A stretch of 64,000 nt of DNA from Salinibacterium amurskyense (GCF_002797685.1 NZ_PGFH01000001.1:1837987-1901986), one strand, 5' to 3'. Shown: positions 23,984 to 32,998, numbered from the stretch's first letter. Notes: generated by a model not told the origin, from the sequence alone. A program made the numbers and translations.

Positions 23984-25498
23984 ATGACTGTTAACATTCC
24001 ACTCCTCGAAGCTTCGGGGATTCAGAAGAGCTACGGTGCCACGCGCGCTCTGGCCGGTGTCAACTTTGACATCGGCCGGGGCGAGGTCGTCGCACTGGTC
24101 GGAGAGAATGGCGCCGGCAAATCAACGCTCGGCAAGATTCTTGCTGGCGCGACTGAGATGGATGAGGGCACGGTTTCCGTGAACGGCATGCCAGTCTCCT
24201 TCCACTCAACCAAGGACGCTCTCGACCACGGTGTCGCGATCGTTCTTCAAGAGTTCAATCTCATTCCTGAGATGACTGTGGCGGAGAACCTTTTCCTCAC
24301 CCGCCCCACGGGCTACCGCTGGGGATGGTGGAAAACTCGCAAGTCGCAGGTTGACCAGGCCTCGAAGGCTATTGCGGACGCGTACATGGACTTCGGCATT
24401 GATCCCGAAGCTCTCGTATCTGAACTCAGCGTTGCTCAGCAGCAGATCGTTGAGATCATCCGTTCGCTATCGGTCGACGCTCAGCTGTTTATCTTGGATG
24501 AGCCTTCCGCCGCCCTCGGGCGTCGCGAGACTGATTCGTTGCTGCAGCTCATTCGCCGACTCCGCGACGATGGCCGCTCGGTAATCATTGTGACCCACCG
24601 TCTCGATGAGGTTTACGCGGTTGCTGACCGCATCTTTGTTCTTCGCGACGGCATCGCCCGCGGAGAGTTTGATCCGGCGAGCACCAGCACCGACGAGCTC
24701 GTGGCAGCAATGGTGGGCCGTGCTCTCGACAAAGAGATGCACGAGGCTCGCACGATCCAGACGCCCGGTGATGCAGTGCTCACGGTCGACAAACTTGTTG
24801 TTCAGGGCTCGTCATCCGAGTGCTCGTTCCAGGTGCGCCGCGGCGAAATCGTGGGAGTAGCGGGGCTCGTGGGCTCCGGCCGTACCGAGCTGATCCGCGC
24901 TATTTTCGGGGCAGATCCGGCGGTCAGCGGCACGGTGGTGTTGGGCGGCACGACAGGCGTCATCCGCTCGCCGCTCGCTGCTGTTCGCGCTGGCGCTGCC
25001 ATGGTCTCGGAAGACCGCAAGCAGCTCGGCCTTCACACGGCACTCACTATCCACGACAACGTTGTGCTCTCCTACTTGGCGAAGTACGGCAAGTTTTGGC
25101 TCAATCGCAAGAAGCTCGATGCCGATGTTGCGCAGCAGGTCGATGACCTGCGCATTAAGATCGGCGGAAGCTGGTTGGACGCCGGCGTGCTCAGCGGAGG
25201 AAACCAACAGAAGGTCGTGTTGGCCAAGTGGTTACTCTCCAAGCCCGAGCTGCTGATTCTGGATGAACCGACTCGCGGAATCGATGTTGGTGCTCGCGCT
25301 GAGTTTTACAGAGTGGTCGACGATCTCGTCGCTCAGGGCATGGCGGTGCTGATGGTATCGTCCGAGATGCCTGAAGTGCTGGCGCTCTCTGACCGAGTGC
25401 TTGTGATGAGCAAGGGTGCGATCGTCACTGAGCTGAGCCGAGAAGAAGCAACCGAGGAACGAATTCTTTCCTTCACCGAGGTCATGGCCGCCGCGTAA
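23984..25498 (+). CDS. ABC sugar transporter ATPase, two-domain (RbsA type)
   Basis: 504 residues with two nucleotide-binding domains. Domain 1 has Walker A G-E-N-G-A-G-K-S-T, signature L-S-V-A-Q-Q-Q and Walker B F-I-L-D-E-P-S-A-A-L. Domain 2 has a degenerate Walker A (G-L-V-G-S-G-R-T-E-L, lacking Gly-Lys), signature L-S-G-G-N-Q-Q-K and Walker B L-I-L-D-E-P-T-R-G-I-D-V-G-A. This asymmetry is normal in RbsA, MglA and XylG proteins, where one site hydrolyses. Starts 15 bases after the binding-protein gene. Gene order permease-binding protein-ATPase differs from rbsACB. Confidence 0.92.
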   Translation: MTVNIPLLEASGIQKSYGATRALAGVNFDIGRGEVVALVGENGAGKSTLGKILAGATEMDEGTVSVNGMPVSFHSTKDALDHGVAIVLQEFNLIPEMTVAENLFLTRPTGYRWGWWKTRKSQVDQASKAIADAYMDFGIDPEALVSELSVAQQQIVEIIRSLSVDAQLFILDEPSAALGRRETDSLLQLIRRLRDDGRSVIIVTHRLDEVYAVADRIFVLRDGIARGEFDPASTSTDELVAAMVGRALDKEMHEARTIQTPGDAVLTVDKLVVQGSSSECSFQVRRGEIVGVAGLVGSGRTELIRAIFGADPAVSGTVVLGGTTGVIRSPLAAVRAGAAMVSEDRKQLGLHTALTIHDNVVLSYLAKYGKFWLNRKKLDADVAQQVDDLRIKIGGSWLDAGVLSGGNQQKVVLAKWLLSKPELLILDEPTRGIDVGARAEFYRVVDDLVAQGMAVLMVSSEMPEVLALSDRVLVMSKGAIVTELSREEATEERILSFTEVMAAA

Positions 25499-25526
25499 GC
25501 GTTGGCCCAAAGAGAACGGATACCCG

Positions 25527-26324
25527 ATGGCTTTCCCCCACGGCACAATTGTTGATCTCACCCTTCTCTTGGCAGAGGAGCTCCCCTGCACCTGGCCGGG
25601 CCACATGCCCTACCAGCAGAAGACGTTCAACTTCTTTGAGGATGGCGGAACCACCGAGGCTCATCTCCAAGCCCACTGCGGCAGCTACCAGACGCGGTGG
25701 CTCCTCATAGACGAGCACACGGGAACCCACATGGATGCGCCGGCGCACTTCCTCCCGGGTTCCCACACCGACATTGACGGCGCTTCGGAGGTCGGCGACA
25801 TAACGGCCGAACATGTTCCGCTTGAACAATTAATGGGCCCTGCCGTCGTGATCGATATCGAGTACTTATTGGATGCCGAGATGGCACCCGGCGTAAGCCC
25901 AGCAATCACTGCCGACCACATCCGCGATTTTGAGCAGGCGCACGGCGAGATCGCTGCTGGAGACATCATCCTGTTCCGCTCGCGGTGGGACGAAAAGCAC
26001 TACCGCGCTGGCATCGACGGACGTGCCTACGCGCATGACGGCGTGATCTTGAAGACCGGGCCGGCCTGGCCTGCACCCATCGCTGAAACGCTCGTTTACC
26101 TGATCGCTAAGGGTGTGCGCTGTGTCGGTACGGACAGCCCCAGCATGGGTTCGGCCCATGACGGCAGCGGCGTACACCTTGCTGGTCTCGGCAACGGGGC
26201 CATCTTCATCGAAGCGCTGGGCAACCTCGGTGCACTGCCCACTCGCGGGGCGGACTTCATCTTTGCGCCGCTCAAGGTAGCGCGCGGCAGCGGAGCACCG
26301 GGACGCGCATTCGCATTCGTCTAG
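25527..26324 (+). CDS. Cyclase-family metal-dependent hydrolase (kynurenine formamidase-like)
   Basis: 265 residues. The cyclase family motif H-T-G-T-H-M-D-A-P-A-H-F is intact near residues 72-83, with L-T-L-L-L-A-E-E-L-P and the later G-V-R-C-V-G-T-D-S-P-S elements that complete the metal site. Relatives open amide or lactone bonds (kynurenine formamidase, isatin hydrolase). In a sugar operon a lactonase role would make sense, for example opening an aldonolactone taken up by the transporter; that is inference. It lies 28 bases after the ATPase gene and ends the transcription unit, convergent with a ThrE-type gene. Confidence 0.75.
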   Translation: MAFPHGTIVDLTLLLAEELPCTWPGHMPYQQKTFNFFEDGGTTEAHLQAHCGSYQTRWLLIDEHTGTHMDAPAHFLPGSHTDIDGASEVGDITAEHVPLEQLMGPAVVIDIEYLLDAEMAPGVSPAITADHIRDFEQAHGEIAAGDIILFRSRWDEKHYRAGIDGRAYAHDGVILKTGPAWPAPIAETLVYLIAKGVRCVGTDSPSMGSAHDGSGVHLAGLGNGAIFIEALGNLGALPTRGADFIFAPLKVARGSGAPGRAFAFV

Positions 26325-26350
26325 ATTTGCAACCGGGCGGGCTCACGCAG

Positions 26351-27799
26351 CTAGCGCGGCGTGCGCGACCGCTTCAGCGCGAGCATGGCCGCGCGGTCGA
26401 AGCCGAAGGTGCGACGAGCAATGAAGCCGCCAATAGTGGTGCCTGCAGCCAAACCGAGGCCGGTGGCGAGTGCCATCACCATCGAGGGCAGCGCTTCGCT
26501 GACCCCAAACTCGGAATCCATGAGCGCGTAGATACCGCGGTACAGGGCGAGACCGGGCAGCAGCGCGATAATGCCGACCATGTTGGTGGCGCCTTCTGGC
26601 ACCTTCAGCCAGCGGTAAAGGAGGTAGCTCACGACGCCGGCCGCTGTTCCGGCAATGGCAGGAGCAAGCCCGGGCGACGACGCCAAGGGCAGCACGAACC
26701 AGTAGACGGCGTATACGAGGGCGGCACCCATCGCCATGATCGGGAGCAACCGCATCCGCACATAAGAAGCAAGGGCGAAGCCGACGGCGATGATGGCCGA
26801 GCCGATCATCCCCGAGACAACACTGCGGCTGTCCCCCAGCGAGTCACCGATCGCCACGGGAATTCCGAGGCGCAACGAGATGCTCAGCACGATCGAGATG
26901 CCGACCGCGAGACCGAGCGTCATCATGATGACCTCCATGCCGCGAGCAGTGGCGGTGACGTAGTAGCCGCCGATCGCGTCACTGGCCGCAGACGTGAGGC
27001 CGACACCGGACAGCAGCATGATGATTCCGGAGATTACAATCACGGTCGGGCTGTTCGATCCGGGGATATCGATGCCGATTGACCGCAGCCAAAACATGAA
27101 CACCGCAATGAGGCTGATGACGCCGGCAGCAGCCATCTGGGCGAAGAAGGCGGGGACAGACAAGCGCTCAAGACGACGCGTCATTATGTCTGAGATGGCG
27201 GCGGATGCTGCAGCCACAAGCACGAGCACGAAACTGGCACCGAAAATCACAACGACACCTGCCGCGAGGATCGCCTTACCGGCGGTCACGACCCAGCGAC
27301 GGTACGGATGCGGCGTGGTCAGAATCGCGCTCAGCTGCTCGCGCGCTTCATCCACATCGCCGGGGCCATCGGGGCCGGTGATTTGGTCGATGAGCCAGTA
27401 CACGTTCTGCAGGCGCGTGTAGTCGATGGTGCGCACCTTCACGATGCGCATGATCGACATGGGGTCTTCGTTCATTCCGCGGTGCACCGAAACGGTGAGC
27501 GACGTGAAGGTGATGTCGACGTGCATCCCGCTAACGCCATAGGCAGTGCTGAGGCGCAGCACGGTTGCAACGACGTCGGCCGCGGATGCCCCGGTCGCCA
27601 ACATCGCTTCGCCCGCGCGCAAACAGAGATCGATTACCGAGCGCGCATGACGCTGCGACAGCTGCTGTTCGTTGCCCGGCAAAGAGAGGAGTTGAGTGGG
27701 CGCATTGTTGGTGCGCAACGCTCCCCCGGCCATAGTGATGAGGGATCGGCTCACTCGCTGTTGAAATGTCCGCAGTCGGTTGCCGTTGCCCTTAGTCAC
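26351..27799 (-). CDS. Threonine/serine exporter family protein (ThrE, fused domains)
   Basis: 482 residues from a GTG at 27799. The ThrE domain (about 45-290) begins with a soluble segment L-R-A-G-E-A-M-L-A-T-G-A-S and V-D-I-T-F-T-S, then membrane helices; the ThrE_2 domain (about 320-465) adds four to five more. Ten hydrophobic segments overall, matching Corynebacterium glutamicum ThrE, a proton-coupled threonine and serine exporter; in other bacteria these two parts are separate genes. Basic C-terminus. Divergent from a DUF368 gene 147 bases away. No sugar-related motif, so it is not part of the adjacent catabolic cluster. Confidence 0.85.
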   Translation of the reverse strand: MTKGNGNRLRTFQQRVSRSLITMAGGALRTNNAPTQLLSLPGNEQQLSQRHARSVIDLCLRAGEAMLATGASAADVVATVLRLSTAYGVSGMHVDITFTSLTVSVHRGMNEDPMSIMRIVKVRTIDYTRLQNVYWLIDQITGPDGPGDVDEAREQLSAILTTPHPYRRWVVTAGKAILAAGVVVIFGASFVLVLVAAASAAISDIMTRRLERLSVPAFFAQMAAAGVISLIAVFMFWLRSIGIDIPGSNSPTVIVISGIIMLLSGVGLTSAASDAIGGYYVTATARGMEVIMMTLGLAVGISIVLSISLRLGIPVAIGDSLGDSRSVVSGMIGSAIIAVGFALASYVRMRLLPIMAMGAALVYAVYWFVLPLASSPGLAPAIAGTAAGVVSYLLYRWLKVPEGATNMVGIIALLPGLALYRGIYALMDSEFGVSEALPSMVMALATGLGLAAGTTIGGFIARRTFGFDRAAMLALKRSRTPR

Positions 27800-27946
27800 C
27801 CGTCAAGGCTACGGGCTATCGGGTGCCCGCCGATACCCGGCTGCACGTTCAGCCTTCGCCACCTAAACTAAATCGACCTCCCCGCGCTGGGGCAGCACGC
27901 TGCCTCGACTTGCGCGTGATGACTACGAGAAGAAAACGAGTTCGCG

Positions 27947-28903
27947 ATGGCCCGTCTGCACCCCGTCATACGCACTGTTGGCGACGCCTTCCGAGGCTCA
28001 CTGATTGGCTTCGCTGAGATCGTTCCCGGAGTCAGCGGCGGCACCATCGCCCTTCTGGTCGGCGTGTACGACACCCTCATCGACGGCGCCGGGCATCTCG
28101 CTCGCGGTGTGGCTCTTGCTGTTGCGGATGGCGTTCGCGGTCGCGGCTTCTCTCGTGCTGGTGCGCACTTCCGTTCGGTGCGCTGGAACGTCGTGTTACC
28201 TATCGGCATCGGGATGCTCCTCGCCATCGTCGCTGGCGCGGCAGTGCTCGCTCCCCTGCTCGAGGCTTACCCCACTGGCACTCGCGCCGTCTCGGCTGGC
28301 CTCATTGCGGCATCCCTCATCGTTCCGGCCCGCATGGTTGGCGGACGCTGGACCTTCCTCGAAGTCATCGTCGGCCTGCTCGCCGCCGGCGTCGCCGTTG
28401 CCCTCACAAGCTTGCCGCGTGGCGGGGATGTCGAACCTGCGCTGATCATTGTGTCGTTCGCAGCAGCGTTGGCGGTCTGCGCTCTCATCCTGCCCGGAGT
28501 ATCGGGCTCCTACCTTCTGCTGATCCTCGGGATGTACGCCCCCACACTCGCGGCCGTCAACGACCGCAACTTCGCCTACCTCGGCGCGTTCATCGTCGGT
28601 GCGATCGTCGGCCTAGGCCTCTTCGTCTCGGGCCTGCAGTGGCTACTGAAGAACCGCCGCCGCATCACCCTCGTGATCATGACAGGCCTCATGCTCGGCT
28701 CGCTGCGCGCCCTCTGGCCCTGGCAAACCGAGTCAGGCGAAGTCTTGGCACCCGAAGGCGACCTCGGACTCGTACTGATCCTCATCGCCATCGGAGCCGT
28801 GGTCGTGCTGGGAATTTTGGCCGCAGAAGCTGCGCTCGTGAAGCGGCGGATGCTCTCGCCCGAGATCGTCGCTGATCCTGAGCCGCATGACGCTCAGGTG
28901 TAA
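27947..28903 (+). CDS. DUF368 membrane protein (PopT-type undecaprenyl phosphate translocase family)
   Basis: 318 residues, about eight membrane segments in two inverted repeats, each with the conserved P-G-V-S-G motif: I-V-P-G-V-S-G-G-T near residue 25 and L-P-G-V-S-G-S near residue 184. Recent work assigns DUF368 members the recycling of undecaprenyl phosphate across the membrane for cell-wall synthesis, in parallel with DedA-family UptA. The paired Arg/Lys residues expected at the repeat ends are present (F-R-G-S-L-I-G). Function in this organism is inferred from family. Possible lipid-carrier link with the PAP2 genes. Confidence 0.85.
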   Translation: MARLHPVIRTVGDAFRGSLIGFAEIVPGVSGGTIALLVGVYDTLIDGAGHLARGVALAVADGVRGRGFSRAGAHFRSVRWNVVLPIGIGMLLAIVAGAAVLAPLLEAYPTGTRAVSAGLIAASLIVPARMVGGRWTFLEVIVGLLAAGVAVALTSLPRGGDVEPALIIVSFAAALAVCALILPGVSGSYLLLILGMYAPTLAAVNDRNFAYLGAFIVGAIVGLGLFVSGLQWLLKNRRRITLVIMTGLMLGSLRALWPWQTESGEVLAPEGDLGLVLILIAIGAVVVLGILAAEAALVKRRMLSPEIVADPEPHDAQV

Positions 28904-29289
28904 CGGTCGTTCGCCTCAATGCGCGATGTCGAAAACCGTAAGATTCAATTCTTCTCATTCGACAAGGCGCTAGGTCATTTCGACACTTTGAGCATGCGGC
29001 GGCCTAACAACGGCACAGCTCGTTGCAGTCTAAACTCGCTCAACCTTTGGGATTCTTCTGCGAATGCGACGGCCGTTCGTTTTGTAACGATCGAGACGTG
29101 GGGATCGTTCGGACGTCAATACACGACCTAAGTTTTTAGGCCTGGCTGGAGCGTTACGGTTTTGCTCGTGAGCAACGAAAAACTTCCTCTTTCGACCCGC
29201 CGCCCAGACCGTCGCAACGCAGTTCGGAAAGGCGTGCTCCACATTCGATCTCAAAGATTCATCACGTTCTCGAGACCCACACACCGATC
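28904..29289. other. 386-base spacer at the left edge of the foreign island
   Basis: No convincing gene. Base composition drops toward AT here compared with the left side. A minus-strand frame with a GTG near 29283 runs about 84 codons to 29030 directly behind the methyltransferase; it is very basic and matches no family I know, so it is left uncalled. A short inverted feature TAAGTTTTTAGGCCT at 29130 could aid termination of the methyltransferase transcript. Confidence 0.5.
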
Positions 29290-30420
29290 TCACCGGCTCG
29301 ATGAGAGCGGGACTTCTTTGGCAATTCCTGTGCGGAGCGCTGGGATGATGGCGTTTCTCGCTAGCCACTCTACAACCGGGACACAAACTGCGTCACCGAA
29401 ACCGGAGTAAATATCCCGTGTCTTTTGATCTGACAACTCGAAATAGGGCGCACCCATTAGTTTGGCGTATTCAGCGGGGGTCATCCAACGCACGCCCACC
29501 TTCCCTCGGCCCGCGAGAACTACAGCTTGAACTGACGACCCCCCGCTCGCAGTCCTGAGACAACCCGCGATGTCGTCGCGTCGGATCTCCCAGCGCGCCG
29601 CCCCATTCCGCATACGCCGAAAAGCGGTTCTGAAGGTTGGTTCATCCTGAGAAGCGAGGTGGGCCAAACGTGTTGATTGGATTGCTGTCAACGAACTTGT
29701 AAAGGACGCAACCTTCGTCTTGTCCCACCAACGGATGTCGTGCTCATCCACCCGGTCAGCCAGTGCTGAGAAGCCAGATGCAAGAAGCTCCGGGGGCTCA
29801 GGAAGCGCCGCCCGATGCGTGCGTAAAGCAGGATCCGCAAAAACCCACTCGAGGGCATGCGGACGCAATACCGAAGGGCGCGGATCCTCGATGACCTTTC
29901 CGAGAACTGCCAGCAAAAATAGTCGGGGCCGGGACTGCGGGACAAACCTTCGGGCATCGATTGACAGTACATCCACCGAGTACCCAAGCCCGTTTAGTGC
30001 AGATATCGCGGTTGAGAGGTCTCGCCCTTGGTTGCTGTTCGCGAACCCAGTGACGTTCTCGATCGCGAGCACTTTTGGCTTATACGTTCCTAGCGCAGAA
30101 ATGTTTCTAATAAAGCTCCAGTACGCCGCGCTAGATCCGGCATGAATGCCGCCCCGTGCGCCCGCTAGAGAAAGATCTGTGCAGGGAAATGAAGCCCAGC
30201 CAATATCTACTCCGCTAGGCATTTCCTCCGCAGAGACATCAGCAAGATCGCCAACGAAGAGTTCATGCCCTGATTCGTCATCTCCGAATTGCGAACGAAA
30301 CAGAGCAGCCTTCTTCCGGGAAATATCGTTCGACCAAACGACTTCGATTCCAGCATTCTCAAGCCCTATTCGTGCCAACCCGATACCGGCAAAGTATTCG
30401 CTGGCGCGCAACTTACCCAT
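29290..30420 (-). CDS. C5-cytosine-specific DNA methyltransferase
   Basis: 376 residues from the ATG at 30420; an upstream ATG at 30474 would add 18 and neither has a clear ribosome binding site. Motifs in order: F-A-G-I-G-L-A (I, SAM binding), V-V-W-S-N-D-I (II), F-P-C-T-D-L-S-L-A-G (IV, catalytic Cys about residue 80), I-E-N-V-T-G-F (VI), P-Q-S-R-P-R-L-F (VIII) and a C-terminal G-F-G-D-A-V motif X-like region. The target-recognition region (about 225-300) is not matched to any known specificity. It is divergent from the GHKL-TIR gene across 180 bases in an AT-richer island; I read it as the self-marking half of a defence pair. Confidence 0.88.
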   Translation of the reverse strand: MGKLRASEYFAGIGLARIGLENAGIEVVWSNDISRKKAALFRSQFGDDESGHELFVGDLADVSAEEMPSGVDIGWASFPCTDLSLAGARGGIHAGSSAAYWSFIRNISALGTYKPKVLAIENVTGFANSNQGRDLSTAISALNGLGYSVDVLSIDARRFVPQSRPRLFLLAVLGKVIEDPRPSVLRPHALEWVFADPALRTHRAALPEPPELLASGFSALADRVDEHDIRWWDKTKVASFTSSLTAIQSTRLAHLASQDEPTFRTAFRRMRNGAARWEIRRDDIAGCLRTASGGSSVQAVVLAGRGKVGVRWMTPAEYAKLMGAPYFELSDQKTRDIYSGFGDAVCVPVVEWLARNAIIPALRTGIAKEVPLSSSR

Positions 30421-30600
30421 TCTTGTGTTCTGCAACGCTTGCCGCCTCAACAATCCCGAAAACTCGAGGGCCATGACCAAACATTCGACCCGAAATATGC
30501 ACTCTAGTCGCGTAGCTGGAATGTGGACTATTTCAGCTCTCTAGATACGCCCCTTGACTCCGTCAGCGTGCGCACCGATACTCTGGCAGCGGAGGTTCGA

Positions 30601-32775
30601 ATGAGTGATGAGAATTCTGTTGAGTTTAGTTTCAGCTGGCTTGCGCTTCGGCTGTTGGGGAGAGGACTGTACTCAAATCCTTGGAGTGCATTATCCGAGC
30701 TTGTCGCTAACGGGTTCGATGCGGGCGCGGACACGGTCTATCTATACATAGATATGAAAGACAAGACAAAGGCGACTGTCGAAGTATTTGACAATGGCAC
30801 GGGCATGGACGTTGACGGCCTAAGACTTTACGCGACAGTGGGGTACGACAAACGAGCCGCTGCGCAAACATCACTCGATGCTCAGATGAAAGACGATGAC
30901 GGCGACGTCATCGAAAAGCCTCCGGCTACCGATTACATGGGCCGAAAAGGCATCGGCAAATTAGCGGCCTTATACCTATCCCAGGAATTCTTCATACGAA
31001 CGAAGACCAATACCTCAGACACAACATGGACACTCGACGCTGGAGCGGCATCCAATGAGCCGGACGGGATCCCATCTCTACAACGCTCAGAAGGCTTGCC
31101 GCCGAGTCCAGTCTTGGGCAGGTGGGAGCCGTTCGATACGGGGACGTTCGTGAGCCTCCGCAACGTCGATTTGCGCGGGTACGGTGAGCAAGGGCTGAAG
31201 ATGCTACGCGCTCGACTCGCGAACCAATTCCTGCTAAAAGCACGAGATAAGAATGAGTCGACTCGCGAGATCAAAGTTCGGGTAGATGGCAATGACGATA
31301 CAAAAGACTCTGACTTTAAACGAGCTCAAAAACGAATCGCGTTCGGCAACTTAGCCTACGTGGAAGCCAATTTTCCCAACTATGCGGACATGCCTAATCA
31401 GCTCACTAGCGAGGCAGCCGAAGTTCTCTTGCCCGCGCCAGGCTTGTTGGACAAAATGTACCGGCACGAACGCTCGATCCATCGTTTTGTCGCAAGCCCC
31501 GATACGGCAAGCCCTGAGTGGAAGAATATTGCGGAACGGGTTGATATCGAAAAGTCCGAGTTCGACGGGTACAAATACGAACTAACTGGCTGGCTAGGTG
31601 TGCACGCGAGTATTGAGAAAGATGCGGCGCGACTGAACGACCCGTTATTTGACAAGAATCGTTACTATAACCCCGCACAAATACGACTCTACGTTCGAGG
31701 AAAGCTGGCGAGCGATCGCCTTCTCGGGCAACTCGGCCTCACCGGAACCTACACAAACTACATCGAAGGCGAGATTAGTTTCGACTTCCTAGACCACGAT
31801 GAATTCCCCGACATCGCCACATCAAATCGCCAGGATTACGATGAAACCGACGGCAGAGTAAAGCTGCTTCGCGCATTGCTCAGGCCTCTCGTGCGCGGGC
31901 TCGTCAGCAAGCGACAGAATCTCGCGAAAGAAATTCGGAAGCTCGAATCCGACCGCAAACAGAAAGCCGCAGCCGCGGGAAAAGAGCAATTCGCCAAGAC
32001 GCTCAACAGCGACCTTGCCAGCATGAGCGAGCTATCGGAAGACACGAGAAACGAAATCCAATTTCTCGCAGTCAACAAAATCAAGGGGGCGGTAGAAGCC
32101 AAGACGGATTACCGAATTTTTATCTCGCACTCAAGTGCCGACGCTGCATTCACGAACTTCCTGTACGAACTCTTGCTTTCTCGTGGAGCCCAGCCGAACG
32201 AAATCTTTTACACATCGAAGCCCGATGAAATATCGCAGTACAGCGACCCGAACGCGCTCGCGTCCGTGGTGCGAGAGTCAATCAGATCGGCAAATACACT
32301 TCTTTTCTACTTTGTGAGCCACAACTTTCGAGCGAGTCAATACTGCATGTTCGAGGGGGGAGCCGGCTGGGTTACCCGCTCAGTTAGGGAGTTCCTAATG
32401 CTCTCGACGACCTACAGTGAGATTCCGAACTTCCTGACACAGGGCGAGTCCCAGATGAGTTTGCTGGATAGCACAGGTGGAATTACTCTCCGCCCAGACC
32501 TTCACAATTACATAATCGAATGCCTACTGAACCCGATGATTTCACACCTCAATCGAGGTCGAGAGATTGAGGGAACAAAGGAGATGAACCTATTCGAGAA
32601 GAGTGAGTTCCCGACGCAAGTTATCTTGGATCGTGAAAATAAGGTGAAGGAAGATTATTTCGATCCAACAATTGTTGAGCACTGGGCTTCGCATATCGGG
32701 CCGAAAGCTACCGAATATATCGCGCTCCGCGCTAAAGCAAGCAGGCGGGCGAAAGCAGCCAGCGACGCTGAATAG
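30601..32775 (+). CDS. GHKL (MORC/Hsp90-like) ATPase with C-terminal TIR domain, putative defence effector
   Basis: 724 residues from the ATG at 30601, preceded by GGAGG at five bases; an in-frame ATG at 30523 lacks one. Bergerat ATPase fold: S-A-L-S-E-L-V-A-N-G-F-D-A (E33, N37, D40), D-N-G-T-G-M at 64-69 and G-R-K-G-I-G-K-L-A at 114-122. About 130-430 is a transducer-like middle with no further recognised domain; about 435-490 is a charged Lys-rich coiled segment. The TIR domain starts near 502: Y-R-I-F-I-S-H-S-S-A-D, then F-Y-T-S-K-P, and S-Q-Y-C-M-F-E with candidate NADase Glu E585. Predicted to sense foreign or unmethylated DNA and deplete NAD+; the paired methyltransferase supports this. 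Lower GC than neighbours. Confidence 0.85.
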   Translation: MSDENSVEFSFSWLALRLLGRGLYSNPWSALSELVANGFDAGADTVYLYIDMKDKTKATVEVFDNGTGMDVDGLRLYATVGYDKRAAAQTSLDAQMKDDDGDVIEKPPATDYMGRKGIGKLAALYLSQEFFIRTKTNTSDTTWTLDAGAASNEPDGIPSLQRSEGLPPSPVLGRWEPFDTGTFVSLRNVDLRGYGEQGLKMLRARLANQFLLKARDKNESTREIKVRVDGNDDTKDSDFKRAQKRIAFGNLAYVEANFPNYADMPNQLTSEAAEVLLPAPGLLDKMYRHERSIHRFVASPDTASPEWKNIAERVDIEKSEFDGYKYELTGWLGVHASIEKDAARLNDPLFDKNRYYNPAQIRLYVRGKLASDRLLGQLGLTGTYTNYIEGEISFDFLDHDEFPDIATSNRQDYDETDGRVKLLRALLRPLVRGLVSKRQNLAKEIRKLESDRKQKAAAAGKEQFAKTLNSDLASMSELSEDTRNEIQFLAVNKIKGAVEAKTDYRIFISHSSADAAFTNFLYELLLSRGAQPNEIFYTSKPDEISQYSDPNALASVVRESIRSANTLLFYFVSHNFRASQYCMFEGGAGWVTRSVREFLMLSTTYSEIPNFLTQGESQMSLLDSTGGITLRPDLHNYIIECLLNPMISHLNRGREIEGTKEMNLFEKSEFPTQVILDRENKVKEDYFDPTIVEHWASHIGPKATEYIALRAKASRRAKAASDAE

Positions 32776-32998
32776 AACTTTCTCTGCCCCGACTTCGCGT
32801 GAGAAAGTTGCGGGCTAGTTGGACTGTGTTCTCGCGCCGAGTCAAGCCGTCATGAAGACGCTCAATCGTTTTTGTCCGGAGCGCGGAATCCGCGGCGAAG
32901 ACCCTCTAGCTGCCTGTTAGCGTTTGAAGCTTCTCCGCCACCACAGGGCTTTCGTTTCGGATAGACGAGGGAAGAATCAGTTGCCGCGAGAAGGAATC
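32776..32998. other. Spacer at the right edge of the foreign island
   Basis: 223 bases between the GHKL-TIR gene and the convergent LuxR gene. No gene, tRNA or long repeat seen. Base composition returns to the chromosomal level within it, so the island edge probably falls here. Confidence 0.5.

Noticed and set aside
29030..29386. Basic 118-codon frame behind and across the methyltransferase end
   Set aside because: No start signal or family; highly basic composition is typical of a shadow. Kept in mind as a possible third island gene.
30523..30600. Upstream ATG extending the GHKL-TIR protein by 26 residues
   Set aside because: No ribosome binding site there, while GGAGG lies at the right distance from the ATG at 30601.
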